Counted from the stretch's first letter, positions 10,001 through 18,358 are shown. The stretch is DNA of 64,000 nucleotides from Gracilimonas sp040117685 (GCF_040117685.2 NZ_JBEDYP020000008.1:1-64000), one strand, 5' to 3'. Numbers and translations: made by a program. Notes: a model not told the origin generated them from the sequence alone.

Positions 10001-11405
10001 CGACGACGGTGAAGAAGAGCACAATGTAGTTCTCTCCCGTGCCGGTGAAATCAAGATCGTGAACGATGAAGGTAAAGTTCTCATCAACTACAATGTGCCT
10101 TACGGCTCAGAGATGTTGGTTGAGGAAGGCGATGTGGTACCTAAAGGAGCTGTGCTCTGTAAGTGGGACCCATATAACGCCCTTATCTTCTCTGAAATTG
10201 ACGGTACCGTTGAGTACAAGGATATCATTGACGGAGTTACTTCTTCTGATGATACCGATGCCCAAACCGGTCACCGCGAAAAAGTTATCACCGATTCCAA
10301 AGATCGCTCGCTGGTACCTACCCTTGTGATCAAAGGAAGCAAAGACCGAATCCGCGAAAATACATTACCTGTTGATACGCACATCGTTATTGATGACGGT
10401 GAGAAAGTTGAAGCAGGTCAGGTTATCGCTAAGATTCCGCGCGCTACATCTAAGTCTAAGGATATTACCGCCGGTCTGCCGCGTGTAACTGAACTATTTG
10501 AAGCACGTTCTCCAAGTGAACCTGCCGTTGTTTCTGAAATTGACGGTATTGTTGAAATGGGTGGACGTAAGCGTGGTTCACAAGAGGTATTTGTGAAATC
10601 CAAAGACGGTACGGATGAGAAGAAATATCTGATCTCGCTAAGCAAGCATATCTTGGTTCAATCCAATGACTTTGTGAAAGCAGGACAGCCTCTCTCAGAT
10701 GGTACAATTCCGGCTCAGGATATTCTGAATATTCTCGGACCTTATGCTGTGCAGTCGTATCTCGTGAATGAAATTCAGGAGGTTTACCGACTACAGGGTG
10801 TGAAAATCAATGACAAGCACATTGAGGTTATTGTGCGCACCATGATGCAGAAGGTGGAAATCACCGATCCGGGCGATACCATGTTCCTTGAAGGGGACAA
10901 AGTGGATCGCTTTGAAGTGAACATCAAAAACGATGAGCTGATTGGTAAGTTTGTAGTAACCAATCCGGGTGGTTCTGAACTGAAAAAAGGAGCCATCCTC
11001 GACCGTCGTGAAGTAAGAGATGTAAACAACGAGCTGATTAAAGAAGGCGTAGAAGAACTCGAAACCCGTGAAGCAGAACCGGCTATTTCTAAGCCAATTC
11101 TGTTGGGTATTACACGAGCCGCTCTTTCTACTGACAGCTGGTTGTCGGCTGCTTCCTTCCAGGAAACTACCAAGGTACTTACTCAGGCTTCCATCGAAGC
11201 CAAGAAAGACTTCCTCCGCGGACTCAAAGAGAATGTGGTGGTTGGACATAAAGTGCCTGCCGGTACCGGTCTTCGCGACTACAACGACATCGTTGTTGGG
11301 TCTAAGAAAGACATGGAAGAAGGAGACGAAGAAATCGCCAAGGTATTTGAAGAACTTGGCGGAAGTGAAAACGGTGAAAGCGAAACCGCAGAAGCCGAAG
11401 ACTAA
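7089..11405 (+). CDS. rpoC: DNA-directed RNA polymerase subunit beta'
   Basis: The catalytic beta' subunit, 1438 residues. The N-terminal zinc site is C66, C68, C81, C84. The active-site loop NADFDGD lies at 471-477, with D473, D475 and D477 chelating magnesium. A second Cys cluster (CETGRGVCAKCYG) is near residue 890. The start is TTG with a GGAGGA box about 6 nt upstream, and there is no nearby in-frame ATG. The C-terminus is acidic (Glu/Ala-rich). A strong terminator lies about 50 nt after the stop. Confidence 0.98.
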   Translation: MPVTKTLTVTKDFDSIGVSLASAETILSRSHGEVLTPETINYRTFKPEMDGLFCEKIFGPVKDYECHCGKYKRIRYKGIICDRCGVEVTRKAVRRERMGHITLTVPVVHIWYFKSLPNKIAYLLGMSSKNLDKIVYYETFVVINPGVARDLGYAQGDMISEEEKWDILEQLPEDNQELDDDDDDKFIVKEGADALEALLGDLDLDDLAYNLRYEVKHETSQMRKKKKLKRLQVIESFRAANQHTENRPEWMVQSVIPVIPPELRPLVPLEGGRFATSDLNDLYRRVIIRNNRLKRLIDIKAPDVILRNEKRMLQEAVDSLYDNSRKSNAVRNNNRPLKSLSDMLKGKSGRFRQNLLGKRVDYSGRSVIVVGPELKMHECGLPKEMAVELYKPFIIRRLIERGFVKTVKSAKKVVDRRDAVVWEVLENVIDGHPVLLNRAPTLHRLGIQAFQPVLIEEKAIRLHPLACTAFNADFDGDQMAVHLPLSHDAVLEASVLMLGSHNILSPANGGPIAVPSQDMILGLYYLTKPNDGQKGEGKTFASPAEVLVAFDQDKIDTHAKINVRIPTVNEEGEVVHEVIKTSTGRVLFNQITPKEIPFINKTLGKKELRNLIGDIHAIVGTAKTSRFLDDMKKVGYEEATIGGLSFSLDDIIIPDAKGELITKAKDEVTDIQGRYEMGFITDNERYNQVIDKWTSTTNRVSETLFSALAGDRNGFNPVYMMADSGARGSKEQIRQLGGMRGLMAKPQKSSMQQGNEVIENPILSSFKEGLTVLEYFISTHGARKGLADTALKTADAGYLTRRLVDVSQDVIINEKDCGTLRGIKMSALKDNEDIIESLEDRIIGRVSLHEIYDPISDELICEANQMIDESVASKIAETSIEEVEIRSVLTCETGRGVCAKCYGRDLARGTVVEKGEAVGVIAAQSIGEPGTQLTLRTFHVGGTASRLEAESQHKTKFEGKVEFENVRVVVYDDGEEEHNVVLSRAGEIKIVNDEGKVLINYNVPYGSEMLVEEGDVVPKGAVLCKWDPYNALIFSEIDGTVEYKDIIDGVTSSDDTDAQTGHREKVITDSKDRSLVPTLVIKGSKDRIRENTLPVDTHIVIDDGEKVEAGQVIAKIPRATSKSKDITAGLPRVTELFEARSPSEPAVVSEIDGIVEMGGRKRGSQEVFVKSKDGTDEKKYLISLSKHILVQSNDFVKAGQPLSDGTIPAQDILNILGPYAVQSYLVNEIQEVYRLQGVKINDKHIEVIVRTMMQKVEITDPGDTMFLEGDKVDRFEVNIKNDELIGKFVVTNPGGSELKKGAILDRREVRDVNNELIKEGVEELETREAEPAISKPILLGITRAALSTDSWLSAASFQETTKVLTQASIEAKKDFLRGLKENVVVGHKVPAGTGLRDYNDIVVGSKKDMEEGDEEIAKVFEELGGSENGESETAEAED

Positions 11406-11453
11406 TCACTTCAGCATTACTTCGTTAGCCGAAGTAGCATAAATAGATAAAAT

Positions 11454-11491
11454 TAAAGCCCCGTTCATTCAGTTGAGCGGGGCTTTTTTTG
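11454..11491 (+). terminator. Intrinsic terminator after rpoC
   Basis: AAAGCCCCG pairs with CGGGGCTTT across a 14-nt loop and is followed by seven Ts. It marks the end of the secE-rpoC transcription block. Confidence 0.93.
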
Positions 11492-11587
11492 TTGAAATGA
11501 TTAGTTAAGGATAATATCAAAGACCTTTCTCAGTTTTCGATATGTTGAACTTGATTAAACAACAGATTTTGTTCTCTACGTTAATAA

Positions 11588-11624
11588 TTACTTTCTAGAA
11601 AAGTAAAACTCGTTAGAAAAGTAA
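11588..11624. repeat. Short direct repeat and palindrome (possible operator)
   Basis: TAGAAAAGTAA occurs at 11596-11606 and again at 11614-11624 (18-nt period). The first copy also forms a near-palindrome with the preceding TTACTTTC. The rest of the 226-nt spacer 11492-11717 is AT-rich and shows nothing else. Regulator binding is inference. Confidence 0.35.
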
Positions 11625-11717
11625 GCAGTATTAAGGTTGTCGAATCTTGATTTACTTGCTTCTAAAGAATTAATTTTGCTATTTCTAATAGAATAGTCAT
11701 CATCCAACAGCGGAAAA

Positions 11718-12275
11718 ATGAATAATAATCGATTAGGGAATAAGGAAGAGAAGTTCGACAACGATACTATAAATAGCAGTTCTTTTAGCAATGAACCTTA
11801 TTTCTTTAGTGTCTCAAACTTTAAGTTGGTATTAATGTCAATTTGCACTTTCGGGATTTATGAATTGTATTGGTTTTATAAAAATTGGGAGCTAATTAAA
11901 AAACGGTGGGCTCAAAACATAATGCCTTTTTGGAGAGCTTTTTTTGCACCGATTTGGGCTTACAGTTGTTTTGAGGAAATTAAAAATTCTGCGATTCAAA
12001 ATAGGTTGTCTTATTCACTGCCAACTGTGTTTTTGGCGATAGGTTATTTCATAATTCAGGCACTATGGAGATTGCCAGATCCTTATTGGTTGCTTTCATT
12101 TTTAAGTTTTGTATTTATTATTCCAGCTAATAATGTTGCGCTTAGAGTTAATGAAGGTGTCAATCCAAGCTTTGAAAATAATTCTTCTTTCTCAGGAACA
12201 AATATAACTGCTATTGTTATAGGTGGGCTATTGTTTGTACTAGGTCTGTTGGAAACGCTTATGCCATCCGTATAA
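11718..12275 (+). CDS. Unknown membrane protein (YWFYKNWE-type)
   Basis: A 185-residue protein of unknown function. A polar, Asn/Ser-rich start (1-28) precedes about four hydrophobic spans. The block SICTFGIYELYWFYKNWEL near residues 41-59 resembles a family of small uncharacterised bacterial membrane proteins (DUF4234-like architecture, not verified). The gene is clearly more AT-rich than the rpoC block on one side and the enzymes on the other, which suggests acquisition. It stands alone. The 224 nt after it (12276-12499) hold no convincing gene. Confidence 0.7.
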   Translation: MNNNRLGNKEEKFDNDTINSSSFSNEPYFFSVSNFKLVLMSICTFGIYELYWFYKNWELIKKRWAQNIMPFWRAFFAPIWAYSCFEEIKNSAIQNRLSYSLPTVFLAIGYFIIQALWRLPDPYWLLSFLSFVFIIPANNVALRVNEGVNPSFENNSSFSGTNITAIVIGGLLFVLGLLETLMPSV

Positions 12276-12499
12276 TACAAATAACCCATTTTGGAGTGTT
12301 AAAGAATGAATGTCATTCTCATTATTCTAACAGTGGGTTGAATAGCCGAGGTGATAAAATCTGCTGAAGAATTCAGAAGAAAGAGTGAAGGAAGGAAAGA
12401 GTTGAAAAGAAATTTAGGAGATGACCATGATGAATATTGAAATGCGAAAAAAGAAACCTTACTAGAAGCATAAGTATTTCAACAATGCTTTTTTGATCT

Positions 12500-12889
12500 A
12501 TGGACAAAACCACTGAAACCTATAACGAAAGACTTGATGAAGCCAATAAGGAAATCTGCGACAAGCTGGCCGGGTTAATTAACAGGTACTTGCCGGAGGC
12601 CGAGAATACAATATGGCATGCACATCCGGTATGGTTTTTGGATGGAAATCCGGTTGCAGGCTATAGCAAACTGAAACATTGTGTGCGGCTATTTTTTTGG
12701 AGCGGACAGTCTTTTGGTGAGCCGGGATTAACGAAATCGGGTTCTTTTAAAGCAGCGGAAAAAAGATATACTGCTGCAGATCAAATCAACAAAGAAGAAG
12801 TTCAACGGTGGATAGAAAAATCAAGAGATATACAATGGGATTACAAAAACATCGTGAAAAGAAAAGGGAAACTGGAACGGTTGAAGTGA
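12500..12889 (+). CDS. DUF1801 domain protein
   Basis: A 129-residue soluble protein with the DUF1801 (YdhG-like) pattern: an N-terminal helix, then HAHPVWFLDGNPVAGYSKLK and a strand run ending VRLFFWSGQSF. No catalytic residues are known for the family and the function is unknown. It is 6 nt upstream of the GNAT gene with the same orientation, so the two are likely co-transcribed. Confidence 0.8.
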   Translation: MDKTTETYNERLDEANKEICDKLAGLINRYLPEAENTIWHAHPVWFLDGNPVAGYSKLKHCVRLFFWSGQSFGEPGLTKSGSFKAAEKRYTAADQINKEEVQRWIEKSRDIQWDYKNIVKRKGKLERLK

Positions 12890-12895
12890 GTATAT

Positions 12896-13321
12896 ATGAA
12901 ACCTGCTAAACTAATTTTGTTTAAAAATGATCCGGGTGAAGAATTAGAGTTTGCCGTCGATCAACTCAAGAAATACAACCGGTCTTTTACCGGGCCTTTT
13001 GAAAGTGAGCGGTTCGGCTTTATAGCAAAGAATGATTCCGGAGAGGTAATAGGCGCTGTGCATGGGAATACCGAATGGGAGTGGGTTTTTATCAAGCACC
13101 TGTGGGTCAGGGAAGACTACAGAGGAATGGGACTTGGCTCGGAACTAATGGAAGCAATCATACAGGAAGCCAATAAACAAGGACGTTATAAGTATTATCT
13201 GTCTACATTTGAATTTCAGGCTCCTGAGTTTTATAAAAAACTTGGGTTTAAGATCTTCGGCACTTGGCCACAGGTGTCCGGAAATTATGATTCATTCTAT
13301 CTTAAAAGAGAAGACAGATAA
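12896..13321 (+). CDS. GNAT family N-acetyltransferase
   Basis: A 141-residue acetyltransferase of the GNAT fold. The acetyl-CoA motif A is visible as LWVREDYRGMGLGSELMEAI (about 71-90), followed by the late-domain pattern PEFYKKLGFKIFGTWP. The substrate cannot be told from sequence. It is the second gene of a two-gene unit and ends just before a bidirectional terminator. Confidence 0.87.
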   Translation: MKPAKLILFKNDPGEELEFAVDQLKKYNRSFTGPFESERFGFIAKNDSGEVIGAVHGNTEWEWVFIKHLWVREDYRGMGLGSELMEAIIQEANKQGRYKYYLSTFEFQAPEFYKKLGFKIFGTWPQVSGNYDSFYLKREDR

Positions 13322-13330
13322 TGAGTCCAA

Positions 13331-13362
13331 AAAAGAAGCCATCCTTAAGAAGGATGGCTTTT
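13331..13362. terminator. Bidirectional intrinsic terminator
   Basis: An 11-bp perfect stem (AAGCCATCCTT/AAGGATGGCTT) with a 3-nt AAG loop, flanked by A's on the left and T's on the right. It sits between the GNAT gene (+) and doxX (-) and can serve both. Confidence 0.9.
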
Positions 13363-13413
13363 AAGAATGATCATTAATACCGTAAAATTAAATAGTGCAG
13401 AGCTGTTTTCGTC

Positions 13414-13803
13414 TCAGCCGGATTTACCAAGCATGGCATCCAGAGAGTATTTGCCGGTCCCCATCATTGACAAAGCAAGACTGGTTAGCAGCAACATGAT
13501 TTCCAGACGCATTCCGCTGAAACCACCATCACCCCCCATCTTAACGGTCAGTATGGCTACGAGCATCGTAATTGCCAGCAATATGCCCGGAATTTCAACT
13601 TTGTATCCGGTGAGCATCATGATTCCACCAACAAATTCAACAAGGGCAACAACCCATGCCATTACACCGGGAAGAGGAATGCCAATATTTCCAAAAAATC
13701 CCTGTACTCCTTCTATACCTGAAAGTTTACTCCAGCCTGCGATAATGAAAATTACGCCAACACCAATACGTAACAATAACTTTGCTAAATCTTTATTCTT
13801 CAT
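13414..13803 (-). CDS. DoxX family membrane protein
   Basis: A 129-residue protein with four predicted membrane spans, matching DoxX: LLLRIGVGVIFIIAGWSKL at the start, then ALVEFVGGIMMLTGYKVE in the middle. DoxX proteins are found with quinol- or thiosulfate-linked redox systems, but many, like this one, have no assigned role. An AGGAG box lies 6 nt before the ATG. It is divergent from the methyltransferase with 84 nt between the starts. Confidence 0.9.
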   Translation of the reverse strand: MKNKDLAKLLLRIGVGVIFIIAGWSKLSGIEGVQGFFGNIGIPLPGVMAWVVALVEFVGGIMMLTGYKVEIPGILLAITMLVAILTVKMGGDGGFSGMRLEIMLLLTSLALSMMGTGKYSLDAMLGKSG

Positions 13804-13887
13804 CAGTACTCCTGTTTGGGTTAAGGGTCTTAGTAATCTATTTTAAATGAGCTAAAGTTCAAAAGAAAAAGTTTAATGTTTAACTAA

Positions 13888-14421
13888 ATGACCCAACCGG
13901 AAGCAAAAAAACTGATTGAAGAGGCTGGTTTTAAGAATAATGAACCGGAGAAATGGTTAGACCTGGGTTGTGGAAGCGGACTGTTCAGCGATGCATTGGC
14001 AGAATTACTTCCAGAAGCAAGCGAAGTATTGATGATAGATAAGGTAAACCAGGCGCCTATTAAATCAGCAGTAGCCGGTGTACATTTTGAGTTTTTGCAA
14101 ATTGATTTCAATAAGCAAGCCCTGCCGAACACAGGCTTTGATGGTATTATGATGGCGAATTCGCTTCATTACGTGAGAAACAAAAAGCCCTTTGTTCAAA
14201 AATTGAAGAAAAACCTGTCGGATAATGGTCGGTTGATTTTAGTAGAGTATAATACCGAAGTATCCAATCCGTGGATTCCCCATCCTATACCTCTAAACCG
14301 ATTAGAGGAATTGTTTTTAGATTCGGGATTTGAGGCGGTGCGGAAAATAGGCGAGCGCCCATCCAGATATGGACAAAAGAATATGTACGCTGTTGAAGTG
14401 CTTTTGACCAATGACCAATGA
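13888..14421 (+). CDS. Class I SAM-dependent methyltransferase
   Basis: A 177-residue Rossmann-fold methyltransferase. SAM motif I is LDLGCGSGLFSDAL (about 27-40); the acidic residue after strand 2 is in VLMIDK; FDGIMMANSLHYV matches post-motif II/III. The acceptor is unknown. Its last residues (TNDQ-stop) are encoded inside a 7-nt tandem repeat that continues past the stop, so the natural C-terminus may have been altered by that repeat. Confidence 0.86.
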   Translation: MTQPEAKKLIEEAGFKNNEPEKWLDLGCGSGLFSDALAELLPEASEVLMIDKVNQAPIKSAVAGVHFEFLQIDFNKQALPNTGFDGIMMANSLHYVRNKKPFVQKLKKNLSDNGRLILVEYNTEVSNPWIPHPIPLNRLEELFLDSGFEAVRKIGERPSRYGQKNMYAVEVLLTNDQ

Positions 14422-14453
14422 CCAAAATTGAGTTTGGCCATTGGTTCAGGTCA
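14405..14453. repeat. TGACCAA tandem repeat with inverted arm
   Basis: About three copies of TGACCAA run from 14405 and are followed by the partly complementary GGCCATTGGTTCAGGTCA. The methyltransferase stop codon is inside the repeat. Similar CCAATGACC words recur in the element at 54115-54229. Confidence 0.6.
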
Positions 14454-14465
14454 ATGTAGTGTAAT

Positions 14466-16016
14466 TTAATTACCGCCGTCTCTGTTGGCAGTACGTGGAG
14501 TTGGCCATTCCATTTGCTCACCGGTCCAGCGGCTCACAGGGAGTACGGCTTTATCCCGTGGGAAAGTCTCGGGATCTTCACTGGCCATATACGTTAGAAC
14601 TGCAGTCAGGATGGCATTGTTACGTACATCATCGAAAACGATTTTGTCGTAAGTATCGCGATTGGTGTGCCAGGTATAATTCCAGTAGCTCCAGCTTAGC
14701 GAGCTAAGAGAAAATCCGGGAGCACCTGCAGAAACAAAGGAAGCGTAATCGGAACCTCCGCCACCGGGAGTGCCGGGGAAAGTGGTTTCAATATGACGGG
14801 TGATATCACGTGGCACAGCTTCCAGCCATCGTCCTAAAAACTCATAGGCATGAAGAAAGCCCTGGCCCGAAATTCGAACAACCCGTCCGGTTCCGTTATC
14901 CTGATTGAATAATGCCTGCATATTATCAACGATTTCGGGGTTGTCTTCCACAAATGCCGTTGATCCGTTCAGTCCTTGTTCTTCACTTCCCCAAAGTCCT
15001 ACAATAATAGTTCGTTTTGGGTTTGGATATACCTCTTTTAAGATTCGTGCGGCTTCCATCATGGTAATGGATCCGGTAGCATTATCGGTAGCTCCGGTTC
15101 CGCCATCCCAGGAATCATAATGAGCAGAGAGGATAATATATTCGTCTGCTTTTTCTGAGCCGGGAATGGTAGCAATCGTATTAAAAGTTGGGACTTTGCC
15201 CAATTTCTTAGATTGAGCGTTCACTTTTATTTTTGGATCGTCACCATATTCCACCATCCGATAGAGCATTCCATAATCTTCTAACGCGAGATCAATTACA
15301 GGTACATTTTTGGTACCTGCACTAAAGATTTTACTTACACCAAATCCACTGGACCATCGGGATTGTATAATGCCAGCTGCTCCGGCTTCTTCCAATACAG
15401 GAAGTACTTCACGGGAGTTGTACCCAATTTTACCGAAACGGGCTCTCCAGGCATCTTCCATAGCATCGCGTTCTTCTTTCATTTTTTCGAAGGATTCTTC
15501 GGTAGCGAATTCTTCCCAGTTATAATCGGGGCGGCCTGTAGGCTGCATCATAGAAACGAGAATGAATTTTCCCTTGATGGTTTTAAGCCATTCTTCAAAA
15601 GCGGCTTTATCTTCCACATCAGGAATGATATCTAACCTTCCTTCAACACCGCCTTTTTTGGTGGCAGGACTCCAGGCCAGCTGCATCCCTTCCAAAGAAA
15701 CAACCCGGGGTGAAATCAGATCCACATGTGTGATGCCCCGTTCCCATCCTTGCCATTGGCCAAACTGTTGATTTTCTGCTGAGATGCCCCACTCTTCAAA
15801 TTGTTCAACAGCCCATTCATGAGCATGCTGCATTTGAGGGGTACCCACCAGCCGAGGCCCAATCACGTCGGTAAGTTGATGAGCCAGGTATTCCAGTTGT
15901 GAATTTTCTGTAGCCTCTTTTACGATGGCATCTACCATGTCGTCGGTGGTTTGAGCTTCAACCAGTCCGAGTGGTAACGACATCACTATACATACAATAA
16001 GCGCGATTCTTTTCAT
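14466..16016 (-). CDS. M28 family metallopeptidase, secreted
   Basis: A 516-residue exported aminopeptidase/carboxypeptidase-like enzyme. A signal peptide occupies about residues 1-21 (ending LVEAQ). A PA-like insertion lies around 160-260, and the M28 zinc-binding core follows: HYDSWDGGTGATDNATG with H299, then GLWGSEEQGLNGS carrying the catalytic Glu pair, and a later GGGGSDYASF stretch. Two zinc ions are expected from the family. A GGAGAAAGGG box precedes the ATG. It probably digests peptides in the periplasm or outside the cell. Confidence 0.9.
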   Translation of the reverse strand: MKRIALIVCIVMSLPLGLVEAQTTDDMVDAIVKEATENSQLEYLAHQLTDVIGPRLVGTPQMQHAHEWAVEQFEEWGISAENQQFGQWQGWERGITHVDLISPRVVSLEGMQLAWSPATKKGGVEGRLDIIPDVEDKAAFEEWLKTIKGKFILVSMMQPTGRPDYNWEEFATEESFEKMKEERDAMEDAWRARFGKIGYNSREVLPVLEEAGAAGIIQSRWSSGFGVSKIFSAGTKNVPVIDLALEDYGMLYRMVEYGDDPKIKVNAQSKKLGKVPTFNTIATIPGSEKADEYIILSAHYDSWDGGTGATDNATGSITMMEAARILKEVYPNPKRTIIVGLWGSEEQGLNGSTAFVEDNPEIVDNMQALFNQDNGTGRVVRISGQGFLHAYEFLGRWLEAVPRDITRHIETTFPGTPGGGGSDYASFVSAGAPGFSLSSLSWSYWNYTWHTNRDTYDKIVFDDVRNNAILTAVLTYMASEDPETFPRDKAVLPVSRWTGEQMEWPTPRTANRDGGN

Positions 16017-16106
16017 GAACCCTTTCTCCGATTCTGTCAGTTAAAATTAATCGGAGAATATATTCTATAAACAGATAAAAGGGGGAAACTGTAATTTCTT
16101 TTTACG

Positions 16107-16142
16107 AATAAAAAACCGCCTCAAAAGAGACGGTTTTTAAAC
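16107..16142 (-). terminator. Terminator downstream of the rhodanese gene
   Basis: AAAAACCGCCTC pairs with GAGACGGTTTTT (one mismatch) around an AAAA loop, with a T-run on either strand. On the minus strand it ends the rhodanese transcript before the M28 gene. Confidence 0.88.
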
Positions 16143-16162
16143 AATGATAAGGGAAAGATAAA

Positions 16163-16510
16163 TCAGACGTCAGTTCCGGTTAATTCATATCCGGCTTGTC
16201 TCCAACCGGCAAGTCCTTCTTCAAAATCACTGACGTTTGTATATCCCATTTCTTCCAATTTCTGAGCCAGACTTGGAGATGCATCACAGTCTGCGTTGGC
16301 ACAATACACCACAATTTCAGCATCCATGTAAGGGATAACTTCCTTAGCCATTTCTGCATTCTCTGTAGGTATATTTATGGAACCCGGGATATGCTTAGCC
16401 AGAAAGGCATCTTGTGGTAATGCATTAATAATAATCGGTGAATGCTCACCGGTCATCTTGCGATGTAAGGTTTCTGCGTCTGTTCGTTGAAGTGTTGCTG
16501 TAGCCGTCAT
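16163..16510 (-). CDS. Rhodanese-like domain protein
   Basis: A 115-residue single-domain sulfurtransferase-like protein, cytoplasmic (no signal). The N-terminal half has INALPQDAFLAKHIPGSINIP; the active-site loop follows VVYCANADCDAS, with the first Cys as the candidate persulfide carrier. The loop has a second Cys five residues on and lacks the usual CxxGxR form, so the substrate is uncertain. It is followed by FEEGLAGWRQAGYEL, typical of the C-terminal helix. Confidence 0.9.
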   Translation of the reverse strand: MTATATLQRTDAETLHRKMTGEHSPIIINALPQDAFLAKHIPGSINIPTENAEMAKEVIPYMDAEIVVYCANADCDASPSLAQKLEEMGYTNVSDFEEGLAGWRQAGYELTGTDV

Positions 16511-16573
16511 AATCTTATGATTTAAATTCGGCTTCTTACTTCATTATTACAACAAATCAAAGCCTGCTCACAT

Positions 16574-17710
16574 TCAGAGGAGTTTATTGGAATAAATGGA
16601 AAAGAAAGTTCGGGCAGCGGGGTCTATAATATCATCGGGGAAATCATAGGCCGGGTTGTGGAGTGGGGGCAATTCTTCACCGGCTCCAAACCCAAACTGT
16701 GCACCTCTGTTAGTAGCGGTGAAATAAGCAAAATCTTCTGACCAGTTATTCGGGTGATCCATTTGCTGAATGGTTAGTTTGTTGGCTTCAGCTGAATCTG
16801 AAATCATGTTAACACAATCTTCGTCATTAAGGGTAGCGGGGTAGATTTCAGAATAACTCCATTCGAAATCCAGTCCATTCGCTTTGGCCAATTTTGCCAC
16901 AATGGCTTCTGATTTAGAACAAAGCCGGTCAAGATCATCATTCTCATACGCCCGCAACGTGATACCCATTTCCAGGCTACCCGGTGAAACACCAAAGGCA
17001 ACTTCCCCTAACCGAATATAAATTAAGGTTGCTATGGTATGATCTGAAAAATCAGAATGATTGCCATTTGCTAACTCCAGGATTTGATCTATGATATCCG
17101 TTGCGGTATGGTAAGGATTCAATCCATTCTGAGGCTCAGCTGCATGCGAGGTTCGCCCGTCCAGTTTTACTGTGAAGCCACAGGAAGCGGCCGTGAAACT
17201 ACCTTTTTTGAGTAACACGGTTTCCTTTTTAACGCCGGGAATATTATGTAGGGCAAAGATATAATCAGGTGATAGCGCATGAAATTCTTTGGATTCAACC
17301 ACATCTTTAGCTCCCAAGTAATTTTCTTCAGCAGGCTGAAAAAGTAATACGGCTTTCCCTTTTTTGGGTCTGTTCTGAGATATCAACTGTCCCAGTCGTG
17401 CAATAATAGCCATGTGGCCATCGTGCCCGCAAAGGTGAGCTACACCTTTGATGGACGAGCGGTACGCACAGTTCGATTTTTCCTGTATGGGAAGAGCATC
17501 CAGTTCGCACCTGTAAATCAGCGTTTCTCCGGGTTTTTCTCCTTCAAACACAAACGCTTTCCCGGTTTTTGAAATGGATATTTCTTCATCGGGATTGAGA
17601 GCATTTATGAAAGCCGAGATTCGTTTTGAAGTCTCAAATTCCAGGTTCGATAATTCCGGGTAGCGATGAAGGGTGCGTCTCAGGTTAATGACATCTTGTA
17701 AGTCGGACAT
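16574..17710 (-). CDS. M20 family amidohydrolase
   Basis: A 378-residue M20D-type amidohydrolase (N-acyl amino acid or similar amide cleavage). It starts LRRTLHRYPELSNLEFET; metal-site motifs include CGHDGHMA and the PAEENYLGAK segment with the catalytic Glu; the dimerisation domain includes GRTSHAAEPQNGLNP. No signal peptide. It lies 3 nt downstream of the RidA-like gene and is very probably co-transcribed, so it may act on a small nitrogen compound handled by the same pathway. Confidence 0.9.
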   Translation of the reverse strand: MSDLQDVINLRRTLHRYPELSNLEFETSKRISAFINALNPDEEISISKTGKAFVFEGEKPGETLIYRCELDALPIQEKSNCAYRSSIKGVAHLCGHDGHMAIIARLGQLISQNRPKKGKAVLLFQPAEENYLGAKDVVESKEFHALSPDYIFALHNIPGVKKETVLLKKGSFTAASCGFTVKLDGRTSHAAEPQNGLNPYHTATDIIDQILELANGNHSDFSDHTIATLIYIRLGEVAFGVSPGSLEMGITLRAYENDDLDRLCSKSEAIVAKLAKANGLDFEWSYSEIYPATLNDEDCVNMISDSAEANKLTIQQMDHPNNWSEDFAYFTATNRGAQFGFGAGEELPPLHNPAYDFPDDIIDPAARTFFSIYSNKLL

Positions 17711-17713
17711 AAA

Positions 17714-18193
17714 CTAATTTTTTACTGCGGTAACCATAATTTCTACTTTAGCATCCAGGGGAATTCGGCTTACTTCAACCACCGCACGTGCGGGAGGATT
17801 CTCCGGAAAGTACTGAATGTAAATATCATTGAATGCCTGGTAGTAATCCATATCATCCAAAAAAACCTGCGCCTTCACAACGTCTGATAGGGTAAAGTCA
17901 GCCGCTTCAAGCACCGCTTTAATATTACTGAGGGTTTGGTGCGTCTGGGATTCGAGATCATCTCCGGCAAGTTCCCGGCTTTCCGGAATCAGGCCTATTT
18001 GCCCCGACAGGTAAAGTGTATTGCCTACTTGAATGGCTTGTGAATATACACCCACAGCAGCCGGAGCATTTTCGGTATTAATGATTTTCTTTTGCTGAGC
18101 CAAATCATGTTTGGACTCAATTTCGATACAAGAGGTGAAAAGCCCTGTCAGAAGCAGAGTGTTAATAATCCATTTATTGAGTGATGTATGCAT
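17714..18193 (-). CDS. RidA family protein with lipoprotein signal
   Basis: RidA proteins hydrolyse reactive enamines/imines released by PLP enzymes. The C-terminal ~125 residues are a full RidA domain: YSQAIQVGNTLYLSGQIGL, and VVEVSRIPLDAKVEIMVTAV with the substrate-binding Arg. The first ~20 residues form a hydrophobic signal ending LTGLFTSC, a lipobox, so the protein should be lipid-anchored outside the cytoplasm, which is unusual for this normally cytosolic family. ATG 18193 is preferred over TTG 18202. The M20 gene follows after 3 nt. Confidence 0.87.
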   Translation of the reverse strand: MHTSLNKWIINTLLLTGLFTSCIEIESKHDLAQQKKIINTENAPAAVGVYSQAIQVGNTLYLSGQIGLIPESRELAGDDLESQTHQTLSNIKAVLEAADFTLSDVVKAQVFLDDMDYYQAFNDIYIQYFPENPPARAVVEVSRIPLDAKVEIMVTAVKN

Positions 18194-18262
18194 GGCTTTC
18201 AATGTTAGTAGCTTAAATAACGTTAATCGATATAAAAGTAGTCAGTTTTGCGTGTCTATGTA

Positions 18263-18358
18263 GTCATTTCGCGGCGTATGCCCGATATCTAATGGGTTCA
18301 TATTGATTCAACTCTTGAATTAATGGCACTTACCAGATTCCCGTCTGCACGGAATGAC
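18263..18358. repeat. Intergenic palindromic element (GTCATTTCG...CGGAATGAC)
   Basis: The 96-nt unit has inverted ends GTCATTTCG / CGGAATGAC and an internal CCAGATTCCCGTCTGCAC arm. It resembles the widespread 'GTCATTCCG' intergenic repeats of many genomes. It fills much of the 231-nt gap between the RidA start and the PLP-enzyme stop; nothing else is seen there. Confidence 0.5.

Noticed and set aside
13367..13846. A 159-codon plus-strand open frame opposite doxX
   Set aside because: It is antisense to a clear DoxX gene that has its own SD and family motifs; the translation is Pro/Ser/Thr-rich without any domain.
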